Part shown: piece by piece, positions 11,641-24,246 of the stretch | Numbering within the stretch: the stretch's first letter is position 1 | Layout of the letters: every line of letters begins with the position of its first letter | Assembly: GCF_963678635.1 (NCBI RefSeq) | Contig: NC_087063.1 | Coordinates: 73,803,617-73,867,616, forward strand | DNA: 64,000 nt | Source of the DNA: Symsagittifera roscoffensis | Taxonomy: Eukaryota; Xenacoelomorpha; Acoela; Convolutidae | Direction of reading: 5' to 3' | Position numbers and translations under genes: made by a program | Notes under the pieces: generated by a model | What the model was told of the DNA's origin: nothing | The model's database searches: none | What the model saw: only the letters and a program-made list of their open reading frames with translations

Positions 11641-12230
11641 CCTAGTAGATTATTCCGTCTCTTTCATCAAAGAAAGGAGAAAAAAATCAGAAGATTTTTG
11701 TTTAATCGATTAATTTTTTATCTATACGCTATTGAAAAGTGACAATTCAAAAAAAAAACAATTTATCCGTCACACTCATGAAAGATGAGAGAAGGAACAG
11801 AGGGTTGGTTCTTTGATCATTCGTTATCTAAACGCTAACCAAAAGTGACAACCCTCTATGCATTTACTCAATATGACAACTTAAAAAGACAAAATATCTG
11901 TCACTTTTATCGAAGATGAGAGAAAGAACAGAGGAGTGGTTTTTTGATCATTTGTTATCTAAACGCTACCCAAAACTGACAGATAATCTTCTATGCCTTT
12001 ACTCAATATGACAATTCAAAAAGATAAATTATTCGTCACTTTCATCGAAGATGAGAGAAAGAACAGAAGGTTGGATTTTTGATCATTTGTTAACTAAACA
12101 CTACCCAAAAGTGACGATCCGTTATGCATTTACAAAAAATGACAAAACAAAAAGACAACTAATCCGTCACTACCATCGAAGATGGGAGAAAAACAGAAGG
12201 TCGGTTAATTCAATCATTGGCAATGCACCC
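11640..12230. repeat. Tandem repeat, ~133-bp unit, about 4.5 copies
   Basis: The segment CGAAGATGAGAGAAAGAACA recurs at about 11784, 11914, 12050 and 12181 (spacings 130, 136, 131), with a partial copy starting near 11660. Each copy also has TTTGATCATTYGTTATCTAA and ACCCAAAAGTGACA segments. The array ends about 400 bases before the FkbM gene start. Open frames inside it are by-products of the repeat. Confidence 0.8.
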
Positions 12231-12646
12231 ATTCAGCATAAAGTAAATATTTCAATTTTCTTCTAGTTGTTGTCTTGCAACTGGTCGATTTGAAAAGCTT
12301 TTATTTTTTGATCCTCTCGATGAACGTGACGGATTTTTTGTCGTTTTGTATAACTGCTTCTCCTAATTGCCTTTTAGTTGAAATTTTTCCCTATGATTTA
12401 GTGTCATTTTTATTTATGAATAGGTGTCGAAAGTTTTTCCGTGATTATTTTAAATTTTGCAGATGTCTCGGAAAGCTCGGAACTTTTTTTGAACGAAATA
12501 GTCTGAAGTAAAAAAAACGCAAGTCAAAGCAAAACTCGTCAACGCAAATAACCTTTTAAATTGCAGTTTTTTAATACGCTCATTCTTGCATAACATCTAG
12601 AAAACAGTGTATACAAAATTTTAGCGAATAAGACTTCATAACAAAT
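12231..12646. other. Upstream region of the FkbM-type gene
   Basis: AT-rich DNA between the tandem array and the methyltransferase start; any promoter and 5' UTR would lie here. I see no convincing TATA box or upstream exon. Confidence 0.35.
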
Positions 12647-15600
12647 ATGATGATGAGATACTTACAACATAACACAATAAAGTTATCAGCTCAATTACTG
12701 TTAGTAGCGATTATATTTTTGTTTTACAAGTTATATTTCACTGAAATTGATTACCAAAAAGATCAGAAAAATATATTTTTCGATACAGATTTCGCTTCAA
12801 AAAGGTGCATAGATTTAAAGATGGAGTGGGTGAAAACAGGTAAGACAAAAGCCAAAATTTGTCTACCTTTGATTGACAAAATGTCATTTAATTACATCAA
12901 CAAAACTGGAAACGTCGAACCAGAGGAGCAATTTTACCTGTTTGCAAAAATTTTCCCGAAATATCCGGATGCGGTTTTTGTGGATATCGGAGCTTTCGCT
13001 GGTGCTTATTCAGTCTCGGCCGCTGTACTAGGCCGAAAGGTTTTTGCTTTTGAGCCAATGCAAACCACTTTCGAAGCTTTATTTCACACAGTAAGGGTGA
13101 ACAACTTGCAAAATAGTATCCAAATTTTCAATTACGCTCTTATGGACGAAAGAGGTTGTGCTTCTACAGTACGAGAAGACGGTCGGCTTGATAACCCGGC
13201 CTCTGCAATTATGCTAAAAGGCGCAAAATGCGGCGGAAATGCTTCGAAAACTGAACGTCTAGACAGCATTTTGCTGCCATTATTCCGAGAGCTCGGAATC
13301 AAACAAGCAATTTTAAAGATGGACATTCAAGGTGGGATCTACGTGGCAGCTTCCCCATTAATATAGAGTAGATAAGCTCTATAATCAATTGTTTTATTGC
13401 GCTTTGGCCAATTTTATGTTTGTTTCTCTGGAGGCGAGCTGTAGTTTTTCTAAAAACGTAGTTAATACTTTTTCCGGCTCAACTTGAGATTATAGTTAGA
13501 AAAGCTATTGAAGTATTTTTTGGAATGGGGATATTCTTGGAACTATTTTACGACATCCGTATTTGACCTACCAAATCTGGAATTTAAAAGAAATGGTTAT
13601 TATTTTAAAAAACGATTTGCGATTTGAGACTATATTTAAGGACGGAGACAAACTTTAAAACTTGTAAAAAATGCCCCCAAATGGCATTTTTGGCTCAGTT
13701 ATGGGCTTTTATTCCGTTTTTTTTCTACATGGATCTTTTCAAAGATTCAGACGAGCTCAAACACTGTAATTGGGAGAACGTATTTCTGGGAGGCGGAACA
13801 GAATGGGCCTAAGAGCAGAATGGGCCTGAGCAAAAAAAATACGAAAACACACAAAATTAAACTATGATACGAAGAAATCAAAACAAATATTAGAAGAATC
13901 AGCATTGCCAATGAAACTTAAAAAAATAAAAATAAATTTGAGTAACCTTGTTGAGTTTTTTTAAAATGTCCCGGAAAGCAATTCCATTCCAATAAATCTT
14001 TAGCGAATTATGGCCATCCAAATAGGAGTTTTTTTTAGCCGATTAACTTCCTTATCCAGCTCACGAAATGCTCGTTTTTTTTTCGGAGGATCCTCACCAC
14101 CACAAATTCTACAAATTTGGCTTTTGGACTCCAATCTTCTTGTAATTTATGCTCGTATTGATTGTTTGAAAGAACAAAAGGCAGTCAAATACGTTCCATA
14201 AACTCAAAGAATCGGACCAAAAGTCTAAGAAGTCCAAATGAAATAAAAGAATTTCAACTTGATAATAAGCCAACGCTAAGCTTATCTCTTTAACGGGTAA
14301 TTATGACAGACTGGAAAACTTTCTGGCAATATGTTGGAATTTTTTCTGTTTTGTGATGGCAACTTGGTCCAAATTCTTGAATTATTTGGTAGATGCATTG
14401 CGGAAATTAAAACCACCATCCATGGAAAACTTTTTGAAGTGCCGATATTATCTTGGTTTCATAATCTTTTACTATGGTTTCAGGGAAGAAAGCCGAATAA
14501 ATCGTTGCATTTTCCGGACAAAATTTTGACAAGAAAATTCATGATAGTTTTTGGATTTTCTGGACAAAAATCTCCAATTGGGGGAGCTTTCCAAATATGA
14601 GCCGGTCCGGAGACCGTGCAGATTTGAAGAAAAGGAGGTGAGGCAGTTTTGAAAATTCCATGTTACAAATTTTTTGGCTTCTCACCAATACTTGTCCGAA
14701 CTAGACCCTGTTTCGTATCAAAAATCAGTATACCTTGATAAAGTTTAAAGTCTTGACGATTCAGAGTCATTGTCCACGACCGTTCAAGTTAAATATCTTC
14801 GAAAAAATTTGACGATTAAGGCAGGTTTTTTCGCTTTCTTTGCATACTTTGTTTACTTTTATCAAATTTCGGGGCCAAAAACTGCTGATCTGTTTCTTGC
14901 AACTCTGCGACATATAATTTTTCAGCGGCGGTTTTGTAGGATTTTTTTGCGAAATTTCTGATGTGTTGGCTTAAAATAATTGCAACTGAAGTGTTTGTTT
15001 GTATTTCAGTCAGAAGAAACATTTATTGAAATTTCAGGCATGCAACTTAGGTTAATAAAATTTTAATATTGGACATCTTTGTTTTTTAATTTTTCAAATA
15101 AACTTTTGATAATCAGGTTTTTGCCCTGATTTGATTTTCGACTTAACAGTTAAAAATTCCTTTTTTTCAGTGGAAAATTATAAAATTGACTAATCATTTA
15201 AGTCCAAAGTTCCGTTTAGTTTTAGTTACAATTAGAGTCCATAGTCCAAAGTAGAGTTTTAATTAGATTCTAGTTTTAGACTCATTATGCTCTTGGACCA
15301 TTCTTCTTAATTGCTGCCAACAGTATTTCTGTTATATGGCCCAAAATTGATAAGTCAAAAAAATTGATTGTAGAGCTCGACTCTGATTGGTTGCAATTAA
15401 TTCCAGCCATAAAAATGTGAATTTTAATGCATCACAATTAATAATTTGGCAATTTTGGGCCGTAAAACAGAATTTTTAAAATGTTTCAAAATTCCACCTC
15501 CCCTCCCGAGAAATTCCCGAGTTCAAAGTAGATCCCATCTTAGGATCAGAAGCAAACGCATTCGCGGGCGGTGAAAAGTTTTTCGAAGATATTGACGTTC

Positions 15601-15836
15601 CGGCAATTTTGATGGAATGGATTATGTTGCAAAGTTATATGACACCCAATTTCAGAAAAGCCAAAGAGCTACTTGGATTTGATGAACTCAAAGGAGAGTT
15701 GATTAGGAAAATGATGAACAAGCTGCAAAAAACTCATTTTCCAACATCGGCTTTTAACGAGAAAATTTTGGACATCAAGCATCCAATGAACTGGCCAATG
15801 AATGTTATTTGGCGCAAGAAAGAAGTCAACACATAA
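12647..15836 (+). CDS. FkbM-type SAM-dependent methyltransferase, type II membrane protein, two exons
   Basis: The coding sequence is 12647-13331 joined to 15544-15836, 325 residues. Residues about 11-32 are one hydrophobic segment after a short basic start, suggesting a type II membrane anchor with the enzyme domain in the secretory lumen. VFVDIGAFAGAYS (about 110-122) is SAM-binding motif I, KVFAFEP (131-137) is motif II, and LKMDIQG (223-229) is the acidic post-motif. Exon 1 ends in phase 1 inside the Gly codon of LKMDIQG; exon 2 completes it and continues SEANAFAGGEKFF, then PAILMEW, exactly the FkbM C-terminal half. Without splicing the frame stops 11 codons later. The start is the first of three consecutive ATGs, just before the anchor. 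FkbM proteins usually O-methylate sugars or polyketides; the substrate here is unknown. No frameshift or missing motif is seen. Confidence 0.88.
13332..15543 (+). other. Intron of the FkbM-type gene
   Basis: The donor is CAAG followed by GTGGGA and the acceptor is CCCATCTTAG followed by GATCAG, a GT-AG intron of 2,212 bases in phase 1. Joining at these sites restores one Gly codon between two parts of a conserved block, which strongly supports the boundaries. The intron is AT-rich and holds only short motif-free frames. Near 15205-15290, AGTCCAAAG-like words recur. Confidence 0.85.
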
Positions 15837-15844
15837 AACTATTG

Positions 15845-15850
15845 AATAAA
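15845..15850 (+). promoter_or_regulatory. Polyadenylation signal AATAAA of the FkbM-type gene
   Basis: AATAAA begins 9 bases after the TAA stop, implying a very short 3' UTR. The short distance is compatible with a compact 3' end, but the hexamer is common in AT-rich DNA. Confidence 0.55.
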
Positions 15851-16546
15851 CGCGAGCGAAAATTGTCACATCAATTAAATGTCTGTCTCTTGTCCAGAGG
15901 ATTCAGCTTCAAAAAAAGTCAAAGGCTGAGCAAGTAAACATAATTATTTGGCATTGTATTTATAATTGTCGTGAAGAATTTAAAATAAGCTTTAAAACTA
16001 AGTTACTTACGAAAAGTTCACATATAAATGATAACCATTTGATAGATCCAAAACGCAAGACAGCCGTGTAGGTCCTTGACTTCCAGTTTTTGCCCTTAGT
16101 CTCCTTGCTTCACTCACCGAGCTCATCAACATCGTTGTTTACGTAATAACTATTATCAATACACTCAAGTTTCAAATCCATTGTATCAAATTTTTTCATT
16201 CAAAACAGAAAAAATTTTAAAAAAATCCATGCTACTTTGCAGTAATGGATGTTTTTCAGGTTCCAGACAACCCGGATCAAGTTACTGGTCTTTTGTTTTG
16301 ACCGTTTCGACCAAAATCAGTATGTTTTGACCATCTCGGCCTTAACTGGGTATGGTTGGAATTTCTCGACCGAAAAAATTATGCTTAATTTTTTTCGACC
16401 CAATTAAGATATGTTTAATCATTTTGACCGAACTCATGTATACATCAATTTTCTATACCAATAAAATGTAGTCGATTATGTTCGACCCAACTAAGGTGTT
16501 ACTCAACACCTTCCTGGAAATTATTAAAAAAACAATTGTTTTCAAT
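15851..16546. other. No gene seen
   Basis: Non-coding. At 16265-16500 there are imperfect repeats of a TTTTCGACCAAAATNAGTATG-like unit of roughly 40 bases (GACCG, GACCA and GACCC words with TATGTTT). Confidence 0.45.
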
Positions 16547-16962
16547 CAGGGGCGGATCTAGGACTTTCTCGAGGGGGGGGGGGCGGATTTTCAAAAAAAA
16601 TTCAAAAATTTTGACCTTTTTTTTAGGTCGACCAAATTGATTTTTGGAGCTCTCTTTTTTGCCCCCATTTTGGCTAAATTTTCTGCGCCGCAGGCAAATT
16701 CTGAAAAAACAGTCAAAAAAGCCGTTTTTGGGCACTTTTTGAAAAATTTTGACAAAAAAATCGCGTTTTTTTTGGCGCGCGCTCCCCCTCAAAGTTAGTA
16801 TATATTGGCGCCAAAGGCGCCTTTAGAAAAATTTTAGGGTCGGTCGGCCAAAAATGGATTTCTGAAAAAGTATCAAAGGGGGGACCCTTTGGGTCGGCAG
16901 GGGGTCGAATCCCTGAGGAGGGGGCGTCCGCCCCCCCGCCCCCCCCCCTAAATCCGCCCCTG
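16547..16962. mobile_element. hAT-type MITE with 8-bp target site duplication
   Basis: The 416-bp element starts CAGGGGCGGATCTAG and ends CTAAATCCGCCCCTG, terminal inverted repeats matching at 14 of 15 positions. It is flanked on both sides by TTTTCAAT (16539-16546 and 16963-16970), an 8-bp duplication as made by hAT transposases. G-runs and C-runs adjoin the two ends. It encodes no transposase, so it is non-autonomous. Related fragments occur at 17880, 24570, 27067, 47025, 47413 and 49244. Confidence 0.9.
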
Positions 16963-17879
16963 TTTTCAATTAATGTTCAGTCTTAAAACATTTTGCTTCA
17001 GATCAAATCGTATCGACAACTAAACAATGTCTTACCGAACACAGTTTAACCAAGCATCAGACAACATCAATTAGAACATTGACCTTTAGTGTGAACATTG
17101 ACCTTTAGCGTAAAAACGAGATCTCTCTCAAAACATAACAATAGCACCATCACATATCCCTTGGGTAAATTCTTGGAACCTTTTTTTCGGTTCTGATATG
17201 TATACATATATATCTCAACATTTTCTTCAATTTCGTGTTGATCTTCACTTTCCGTCGATTCCTCTGTGATCTCGCCTTTGTGGACTCTGCTGTGTTTTTC
17301 CCTTATCTCAATCTCGTTGTTGTGTATTCAACGAATGGCTCCATTTCGCTTCGCTCACACTGCAAATCGGGAACCCCTCCTGCGACTATTCTGGCCTTCC
17401 TCGCTCTATTGCACGATCGCACCGATAAGTCACCTTGCCATGAGACTCCTTGATAAGTCTCCTTGCCAAAATAAGGGTAATTACACAATTCGCAAAAAAA
17501 AATTTCAGCCGACGAACTGCAAACTATGTAGTTCTTTTTTCAGCCTTAAGATTATCTTGCTTGAAAAAATTGGTACCCTGTTTTACTCCTATTTGAACTG
17601 TCGAAGCAAATTGAACTTTTGAAGTTACATCGGTTGATAAGTTTGCTTAACTATATATTTTTCTACTATGAAAATTATTTTAGCTTATCAAAAAAATTCT
17701 AATTTTTTTAAAATAGTTTCTTCGAAGTGCATTACTAAAATTTAGATCAAGTCAAGCCTGCAAAATATAGTTGAATCTCCCTTAAAAAATGCACACCCTT
17801 AACTGTGTTTTGCAAAATTGTACATATGGCAAATTCGATATTGTACATCGAAAATTGTTCGTCGAACTTTTTCTTTTTT
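16963..17879. other. No gene; GC-richer pocket at 17270-17470
   Basis: At 17425-17470 a GATAAGTC..CCTTGCCA unit is present twice. At 17788-17850 a segment with CTGTGTTTTGCAAAATTGTA and then CATATGGCAAATTCGATATT recurs almost unchanged at 26812-26880, a dispersed repeat. Plus frames of 72 and 118 codons here have no recognisable motif. Confidence 0.4.
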
Positions 17880-18070
17880 TAAGGTCAAACAAACAGGCAA
17901 AAAGGCGTTTTTAGGAACTTCTTGGAAAATTTCGACCAAAAAATTGCGTTTTTTCGGCGCCCCGCTCCCCCCTCAAAATTAGTATATTTTGGGTCCGGAG
18001 ATGCTTGTAGAATTTTTTTAGGGTCAGTCAGCCAAAAACGGATATCTCAAAATAGTACAAAGGTGTGATC
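17880..18070. repeat. Degraded internal fragment of the hAT-type MITE family
   Basis: The sequence matches the middle of the element at 16547-16962: GACCAAAAAATTGCGTTTTT, then CCCCTCAAAATTAGTATAT and TTTTTAGGGTCAGTCAGCC. Both terminal repeats are missing. Confidence 0.7.
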
Positions 18071-20504
18071 AAAGTTTTTCAACGTTGATTGCTTGGAAAA
18101 AGCAAATAATCTTCCAAAAAGAATTTAAAAAAAATGACATCAGTTTGACCTCCGAGACTGTTCTAGCGCGTTTGTCCAGGAAAAATCCTTGTGAATTGGC
18201 TGAAGCAGTCTGAAGCGTGCTATATTAAAGTTTAAAAATTTGAGCTGCTTGTACAAAGTAAATGAGCAGGGGTCAACCCAATCAAGCTTGAAATAGCCCC
18301 AGTCATCATATATCGAAGTGTAAAATAGAATGTTTGCTGTGGTTGATTTGCTTCCGCACGACAAAATTGTTCGGATTTAATAAATGAAGTTAACTCTAAA
18401 TAGATACAGGTTGTAAACATTTTGTTTTAAATGCTCTTAAGCTTCTGCTTTAAGCATCAAAAAATTAAAAGTTCAGCGCCATCTCTTTTTTTGCATATTG
18501 AAAGATTGTTTGAAAAACCTCTAAGAATCACTTGTTATGGAAAGATTTTGCTAGCACTTCGAGCGATCAAAAAAGTTTTAAAAGATGAAAAATTCAGTAA
18601 TTGAGCGTAGCCATCTAGAGACACCTAATTTTTTGTGACCAATACAACTCCACTCGAAATGTGAATGAACAAAGGTAAGCGTTTCAATCTTTTGTAAAAT
18701 TAAGTATCTCCTTTTTGAAATTTCATTCTGGACACATCCAAGATTCAACCTCAACAGATTAAAATAGACCGCCATTGCATTCATAGACTTATTGTTTCGA
18801 CTTTTGAAGGAAACGGAACATTTTAATGGAAAAGTTTTGTGATCAATAAACCAGTTACAGATTTTTTAAGAACGTCAAACTTTAAGCTTTTCAAAAATTG
18901 TCTCAAAACTTTCATCATGAAACACTTGAAACAGTGCTCTGTTTTTAGCAGAAGTTTCGAAACAGTAGAAAAGCTTCGATTTTGTTCCGCCTTTTGAAGA
19001 AAGTGGCGAAATTTTAGTGGTAAGGTTTGTTTTTTCTCCAGATAAATTTCGACTCCTCAACTAAATTCGCCATTGTTGACGAAAATTTTATATCAGCCAA
19101 AAGATAGTGTTGCAATGAGCTCAAGTTTTAAAAAAATATATTTCACCAGTTATGAGTTTTTAAAAAGTATTGGAGATTTAAAGATTGCCAATTTGATCCA
19201 TTTTGGATAGTTCATGCGCGATATATTTTGAGCTGTTAAAGCATAAGCGGAGATTTAATCCATCTTTGAAATGGGTCCAAATTGAATTGACTATGCTATT
19301 TGATCTATATAATACGTTGCTTAATGTTAAATGGGACTTAAGAAAGAAGTTAGCGGAAGTTTTTTTTTACAGATCTGGCATTTTAGAGGTTATCCCTAAG
19401 AAAAGGAAAGGGCTTACAAAATTTTTCTCAAGAACCAACTTTACTTGCTGTAAATTGGATTGAGAACCAAAACTTACCATTCGAATTTCTCGTACCTAAA
19501 TTTTTTTGAATTTCATTATAGAATTGATTTTAAAAAACATTGAAAACGATAGGATCATGATAGGGTGTTTTTTCTCAATGGTATCGGCTTTTGTTTGTAG
19601 TAACTGAATTTGCGTGGCAAAAATGGTAAAGTTACTAATACACATGTTTTTACGACTTGATCGAAATGAAAAAGTCAGTTGAAATAGTTTTTATTGGTAA
19701 AATTTTCAAAAATATCAGTAATTCAGGTAACATTAGCTCGAAAGTTATCCCAACCAACGCGACCTAAACAAAAATCTGAACAAAAACTAAACTGTATAAA
19801 AAACTACACTTTCATTCTGGTCGAGACTTCTGTTGGAACAGCATCCAATAACATCAATCGAGCTCGCTCCTGATGGCTAGCGTCGAATCAAAACTGGATC
19901 ATGGCTCCGGCTTTGAAAAAGAAAATTATTCCTCTCATTGGTACTCCGCGGATACTGTACAGACGACAATAGACACCATCCTCATTGCTCGGCAATACTG
20001 CTCGTGTTTGACAGCTAGGTGTTTCGCTGAAAAATACGCCGTAATCAGATTCGTCGGAAGCTTAGTCCCCCCTCTTTACCCAGAGGCAACACGGCAGGGC
20101 CGCAGTGTGAGACATAGAGGATAAGACAGAACAAACAATCCACCCCTGAAAGCACTGGATTTAACCATAATTCAGACAACAACTTTCTGTACTCAATGGA
20201 ACTGAACAATTGCACACACCATTCCAGAACAATTCGTATCATTCTAAACGACCAAAACTGTTCAGTCAAAAAGGATGAAGAAAAAATGGAATTTTTAAAA
20301 TTGTCACCTCTAAAAGTTTATTTTAATTTGTGGTTTTTGTTTCCTTGATTTTCAGATTTACAAATTTACTCGTTATGGTGCCAAGTCTTAAAAAACCAGC
20401 GTTTTATACCTACAAAAATTGTTTCAAGGACTCCTGTTTAAGACTTTTTGTAGCTGTCTCCACCTTTTGTAACTCCACAATCTTAGGTCCAGACTCCCGC
20501 AAAA
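18071..20504. other. No gene seen
   Basis: AT-rich with only short frames. 19095-19265 resembles, in inverse or diverged form, the dispersed family seen at 49600. 19870-20130 is less AT-rich and open for 83 codons on the plus strand without motifs. Confidence 0.35.
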
Positions 20505-20685
20505 AAATTTAGTTGCTAAATTTTTGCGATTAGTTTTCAGACATTCGAGACATTATATTCAGACTATCACGACTAAATTTTAAACTATTGCCATTAATTT
20601 CAGGCTTTCGCGATTTAATTGCAGGCAGTTGAGACTAATTTCTAGACCATCGCAACTAAATCCCAGACAATATTACCTGTTTCCA
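20505..20685. repeat. Short tandem repeat, ~27-bp unit
   Basis: About six to seven imperfect copies of CGACTAAATTTCAGACTATCG follow one another (AGACATTCGAGA, AGACTATCACGA, AAACTATTGCCA, AGGCTTTCGCGA, AGGCAGTTGAGA, AGACCATCGCAA, AGACAATATTAC). The unit length is nearly constant while bases vary. Confidence 0.7.
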
Positions 20686-22317
20686 CATTATTGCGACAGT
20701 CATACGACATGCTTAAGTTTTGTTCGTGACTCTAAAAACCTGTCCAGGCAATGAAAATTAGCTTCGCTGTGATTTCGAAAGTCTGGAAATTAGTTCATTT
20801 GGGTTTCAATTTCAGAAAAAAATTTCAGGTATTGGTTATCTTTTTTTCTCAACTTGATTGATTTAAAAAAACAATCATTGTCTCAGAAAAAAACGGAAAA
20901 ACCGCTTTCAGGGTTTTAATTTCTAAATTTTTTCATTAAGTATGACTACCTACGGTCCAAATTTTATTCCCCCGGTATTTTGGTCATTGAATCTTCAGCA
21001 AGCCATACACCGTTACGAGTATATCGGTTGTGAATAAATTATGAGCTGTTTATTTTTCAGTTCTTCATCAGATTAGATCTGTCTCATGAAACATTCATTC
21101 GCAATTTTAAAAGACAATAACTTCAGCCACGGTAGGACTACAATAATCAGATATTAAAATACTTAATCAACCAAGACAGTATTTTGAATACAAACGATGG
21201 TTTTCCTAAAAGAATTGGAAAGCTAAGCAAAAGTGAAAAAACAATAAAGTTAAACAAATATTAAGCTAGAGGAGTGGATCTATTTTGAAGTACTGGGAAA
21301 AGATGGGTAACGTTATGCGATGTTTTTTGATTGGTCGAATTGTTTTTCCTTTTTTATCCTCTCATAAAGTAAACATTGTTTTTTTTTTAATTTCTGAAGT
21401 AGGAGATTATCCACTGCTGAAAATCTATTCGACCATCGTACCAACTGTCAATTTCTATTATCATTTTTGAACACTACTTACAAAATCAAAATCAGATAAA
21501 ACCGCTCTTGTTATTGATACAGCCGAAAAATTGTCAAAAGTAAAAAAGAAAACATAAAAAGCGGCATCTACAAAAAATTTTAACTAAAAACAACCAGATC
21601 TTCTTACTAGAATCACGTAAGTAAAACTTCCAATGGGAACCAGATTTTTCTATTGCAGTATTTTATCATAGAAGCAGAACTTTTGGCAAAATTGATTCTT
21701 TTTGCCGTTTAAGGAGAGCCCGACAAGTAAAAAAATTTCCACAACTTCCCAAAAACTCCCAAACATTATTAAAACAACGACCCCTCGAGAAACGCCGGGA
21801 TCAGCCCTTGATTTAATGCCCAAAAAAAATAGAAAACGTCAAGATATATTGAAGCTTTTGCCAAACCCTGTTGTAGATCAGGAGTTTGAATTTTTCTAGC
21901 TCAGTCCACGAATAGAAAAGTTTTGCTTTAACTCGTTTTGGAGCTAAAAAAAATTGAAAACCCCAAGTTTTATATGAGCTTAAAAACTCGAAAAATTTAA
22001 ATGTCTGCCAAAGTATGCTGGTTGGTTAAGGATAATTGTTTGCTTTTAGGCTTTCTATTGCGCGCTAGTTTTGCACAGGCGAAAGTATTGGGACACAGGG
22101 AAAAAAGAGAAGCTTTTAGGGATACTTATTGCGTCAGTTTTTAGAAAGAACAATGAGGCCGATTAGATAAATGTTTCAAATTAATCGTTGAAAACGAAGT
22201 ATTCCGTTACGGAAAAAAATTAATGTTTTCTTTAAAAAATTATTTGTTATTGTTTCCTTACTTTTTTGCATGCATTTCAGAGATCATGAGCCATTTTTGT
22301 CAAGGTTTTTTTTAAAG
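20686..22317. other. No gene seen
   Basis: AT-rich DNA with short frames of 60-65 codons on the plus strand, none with a recognisable domain. Confidence 0.4.
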
Positions 22318-22341
22318 GGTGGGGGGGGGGGGGCGGGGGGT
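22318..22341. repeat. Poly-G tract
   Basis: A G-run broken only by one T and one C, with clear G-quadruplex potential. A comparable tract lies at 63284-63302. Confidence 0.9.
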
Positions 22342-24043
22342 GAAATAATATTTTATTGGCAAATATGTTTAAAAAAATTCTCCAAACAAGCTTTTTGAAT
22401 TTAATTGCACTCAAAGTGTTCATTCTCATCGTTATCTGGGCATCTAAGCCCTTCGCAACACCTTAGAATTATACGTTTTTAGATAATAAAAGATTGAACT
22501 TGATTTTTAAATTTAACTTGTTGAACGCAACTCATAAACAGGCAGAAAACATGCTCGAAAATATCCAAATTGAGCGTATAGTAATGAGAACAAAAAAAAA
22601 AACATTTTTAATACGTCCCTCATTTTTCAGAAAATTAATTTCAAGCATTAACTTCAAGCAAAACTATGAAAAATATATATAGCTGCGTTCCAAGCAGGGG
22701 GAGGCTTACGGCAGTTTCATCAGTCTGTATAATTAGAAGAAGTGGTTAAATTTTAGCCGCAATATGCAGCAAAGTTGAACATTCAAAATTAAATTGAACC
22801 AGACTGCTCGCATGATAATCTTTGACTTTTCAGAGTTCCCTTCAACAGTTCTATTAATGATGTTCCGACCATTGAAAATGGAAAAAAAATTATTCGGGTG
22901 TGTTTTAGTTCTTGTTCCGACCATTTGAAAAACGGGGAGGAACTTTGTATTCGGGTGTGTTTTAGTTTTTTTTCTTTTTGTTTTCCACGCAAAATCAGGT
23001 ACCACAGATAAATATCGGAATGGGTCGAATGATATACCATATTAAAGCCCTTTCAACCATGATTTGAACGACATTGAAATATTTCATAAAACTTTTCACA
23101 ATTTTGAGAGAAACCGGTTCAAAATTTTAGATTTTTGGTCTAATTTTGACATAATATGGTGCGAGCGTGTAGGCTTACAACAGGTTATTTAAGCTTACTT
23201 TAAGCCGTGAAAACTTAGTTGCATTCATATAAAAGTAGTTTTTGGAGTTTTTGGCGCCCTTTTGTGAACAAAGTTTTAAAACCCCAAACATTTCGGCGAC
23301 AAATTTACTCGCAAAGACTAGAAAACAATATTTAATTTTTTTATAAGTCAGATTCTAATTCCCCTTACTTAATAAATAAAATTTTAAATTTTTTTTCAAT
23401 TTTTTTTTCATTTTTTTTTTCGTTTTTATGGTCAATTTTGTTCAAAAAATGTTTTCCGAATGGCCTTTTTACTATTACTGTCGAATATGCCTAAATTCTT
23501 TTTTTTTGTTCAGATTTTTTATCACACCAAGCGGAAAAAATTGACACTAATTTGAATTTTTTTTTTTTGTATTTTTCTATGACTGTGGTCAGAACATTCT
23601 GGGCTACTTTCTGTTGAGTGATATATCATTTTAAAGCCTTTTCAGTCGGGATTGGAACCACATTAAATAATTCAAATCAAAAACTTCAAACAATCCCAAA
23701 ATTTCCGCAAAAAAATTGAAAAAATTTTTTTTTTTGTTTTTCAATCTTTTCATTCAAAAACTGTTGTCCAGTTTGCCTATATTGTTATGACTGTCGAATA
23801 TGCCTAAATTATAGTTTTGTGTCAAATCCTTTTATCACACCATACAGAAAAACTACACTAATTTGAAACATAAAATAGTTTAAAAGTTTGAAATAAAAGT
23901 TCAATTTAAAAAGTTGATTTTTTTAGAGTATGGTCAGAATATTTTGTGCTACTTGCACAGTAACCGGCTACCCTTGTTTCTAGTTCGACAATTTTTGATT
24001 AATTTTTTTTTCTCTAAATGGCGTTTTCTACTTTAAACCTGCC
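22342..24043. other. No gene; dispersed repeat segments
   Basis: 22880-22975 carries a ~67-bp direct repeat (TATTCGGGTGTGTTTTAGTT twice). 22980-23100 (CACGCAAAATCAGGTACCAC, then AATGGGTCGAAT and CCTTTCA) recurs diverged at 28630-28745; a shorter relative lies at 23610-23690. These look like fragments of one old dispersed repeat. Confidence 0.45.
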
Positions 24044-24246
24044 GGCTCTTTTTCCTTTTCCCCCCACCTCACTTAAACATGAATTTTATGGTCTAACGAG
24101 TGGTTTTACAAGGTAAATTATGAAGACCAAATATGTTTGTCATGGCCTAATTAGTCTGCTTGTCAATTTTCATAACAATCGAACAAAGTGAACAGTAACT
24201 TCAAATATAAAAAATTGCAGGTGGGGGGGGGGAAAGGAAAAAGAGC
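24044..24246. repeat. Inverted repeat with purine/pyrimidine arms
   Basis: The left arm 24044-24069 starts GGCTCTTTTTCCTTTTCCCC and the right arm 24219-24246 ends GGGGAAAGGAAAAAGAGCC. The arms are complementary apart from G-run length, separated by about 150 bases. No target duplication is visible. Confidence 0.65.

Noticed and set aside
6691-12230. CRISPR-like direct repeats
   Set aside because: Units are 130-360 bases, diverged, without unique spacers, in a eukaryotic context; these are ordinary tandem repeats.
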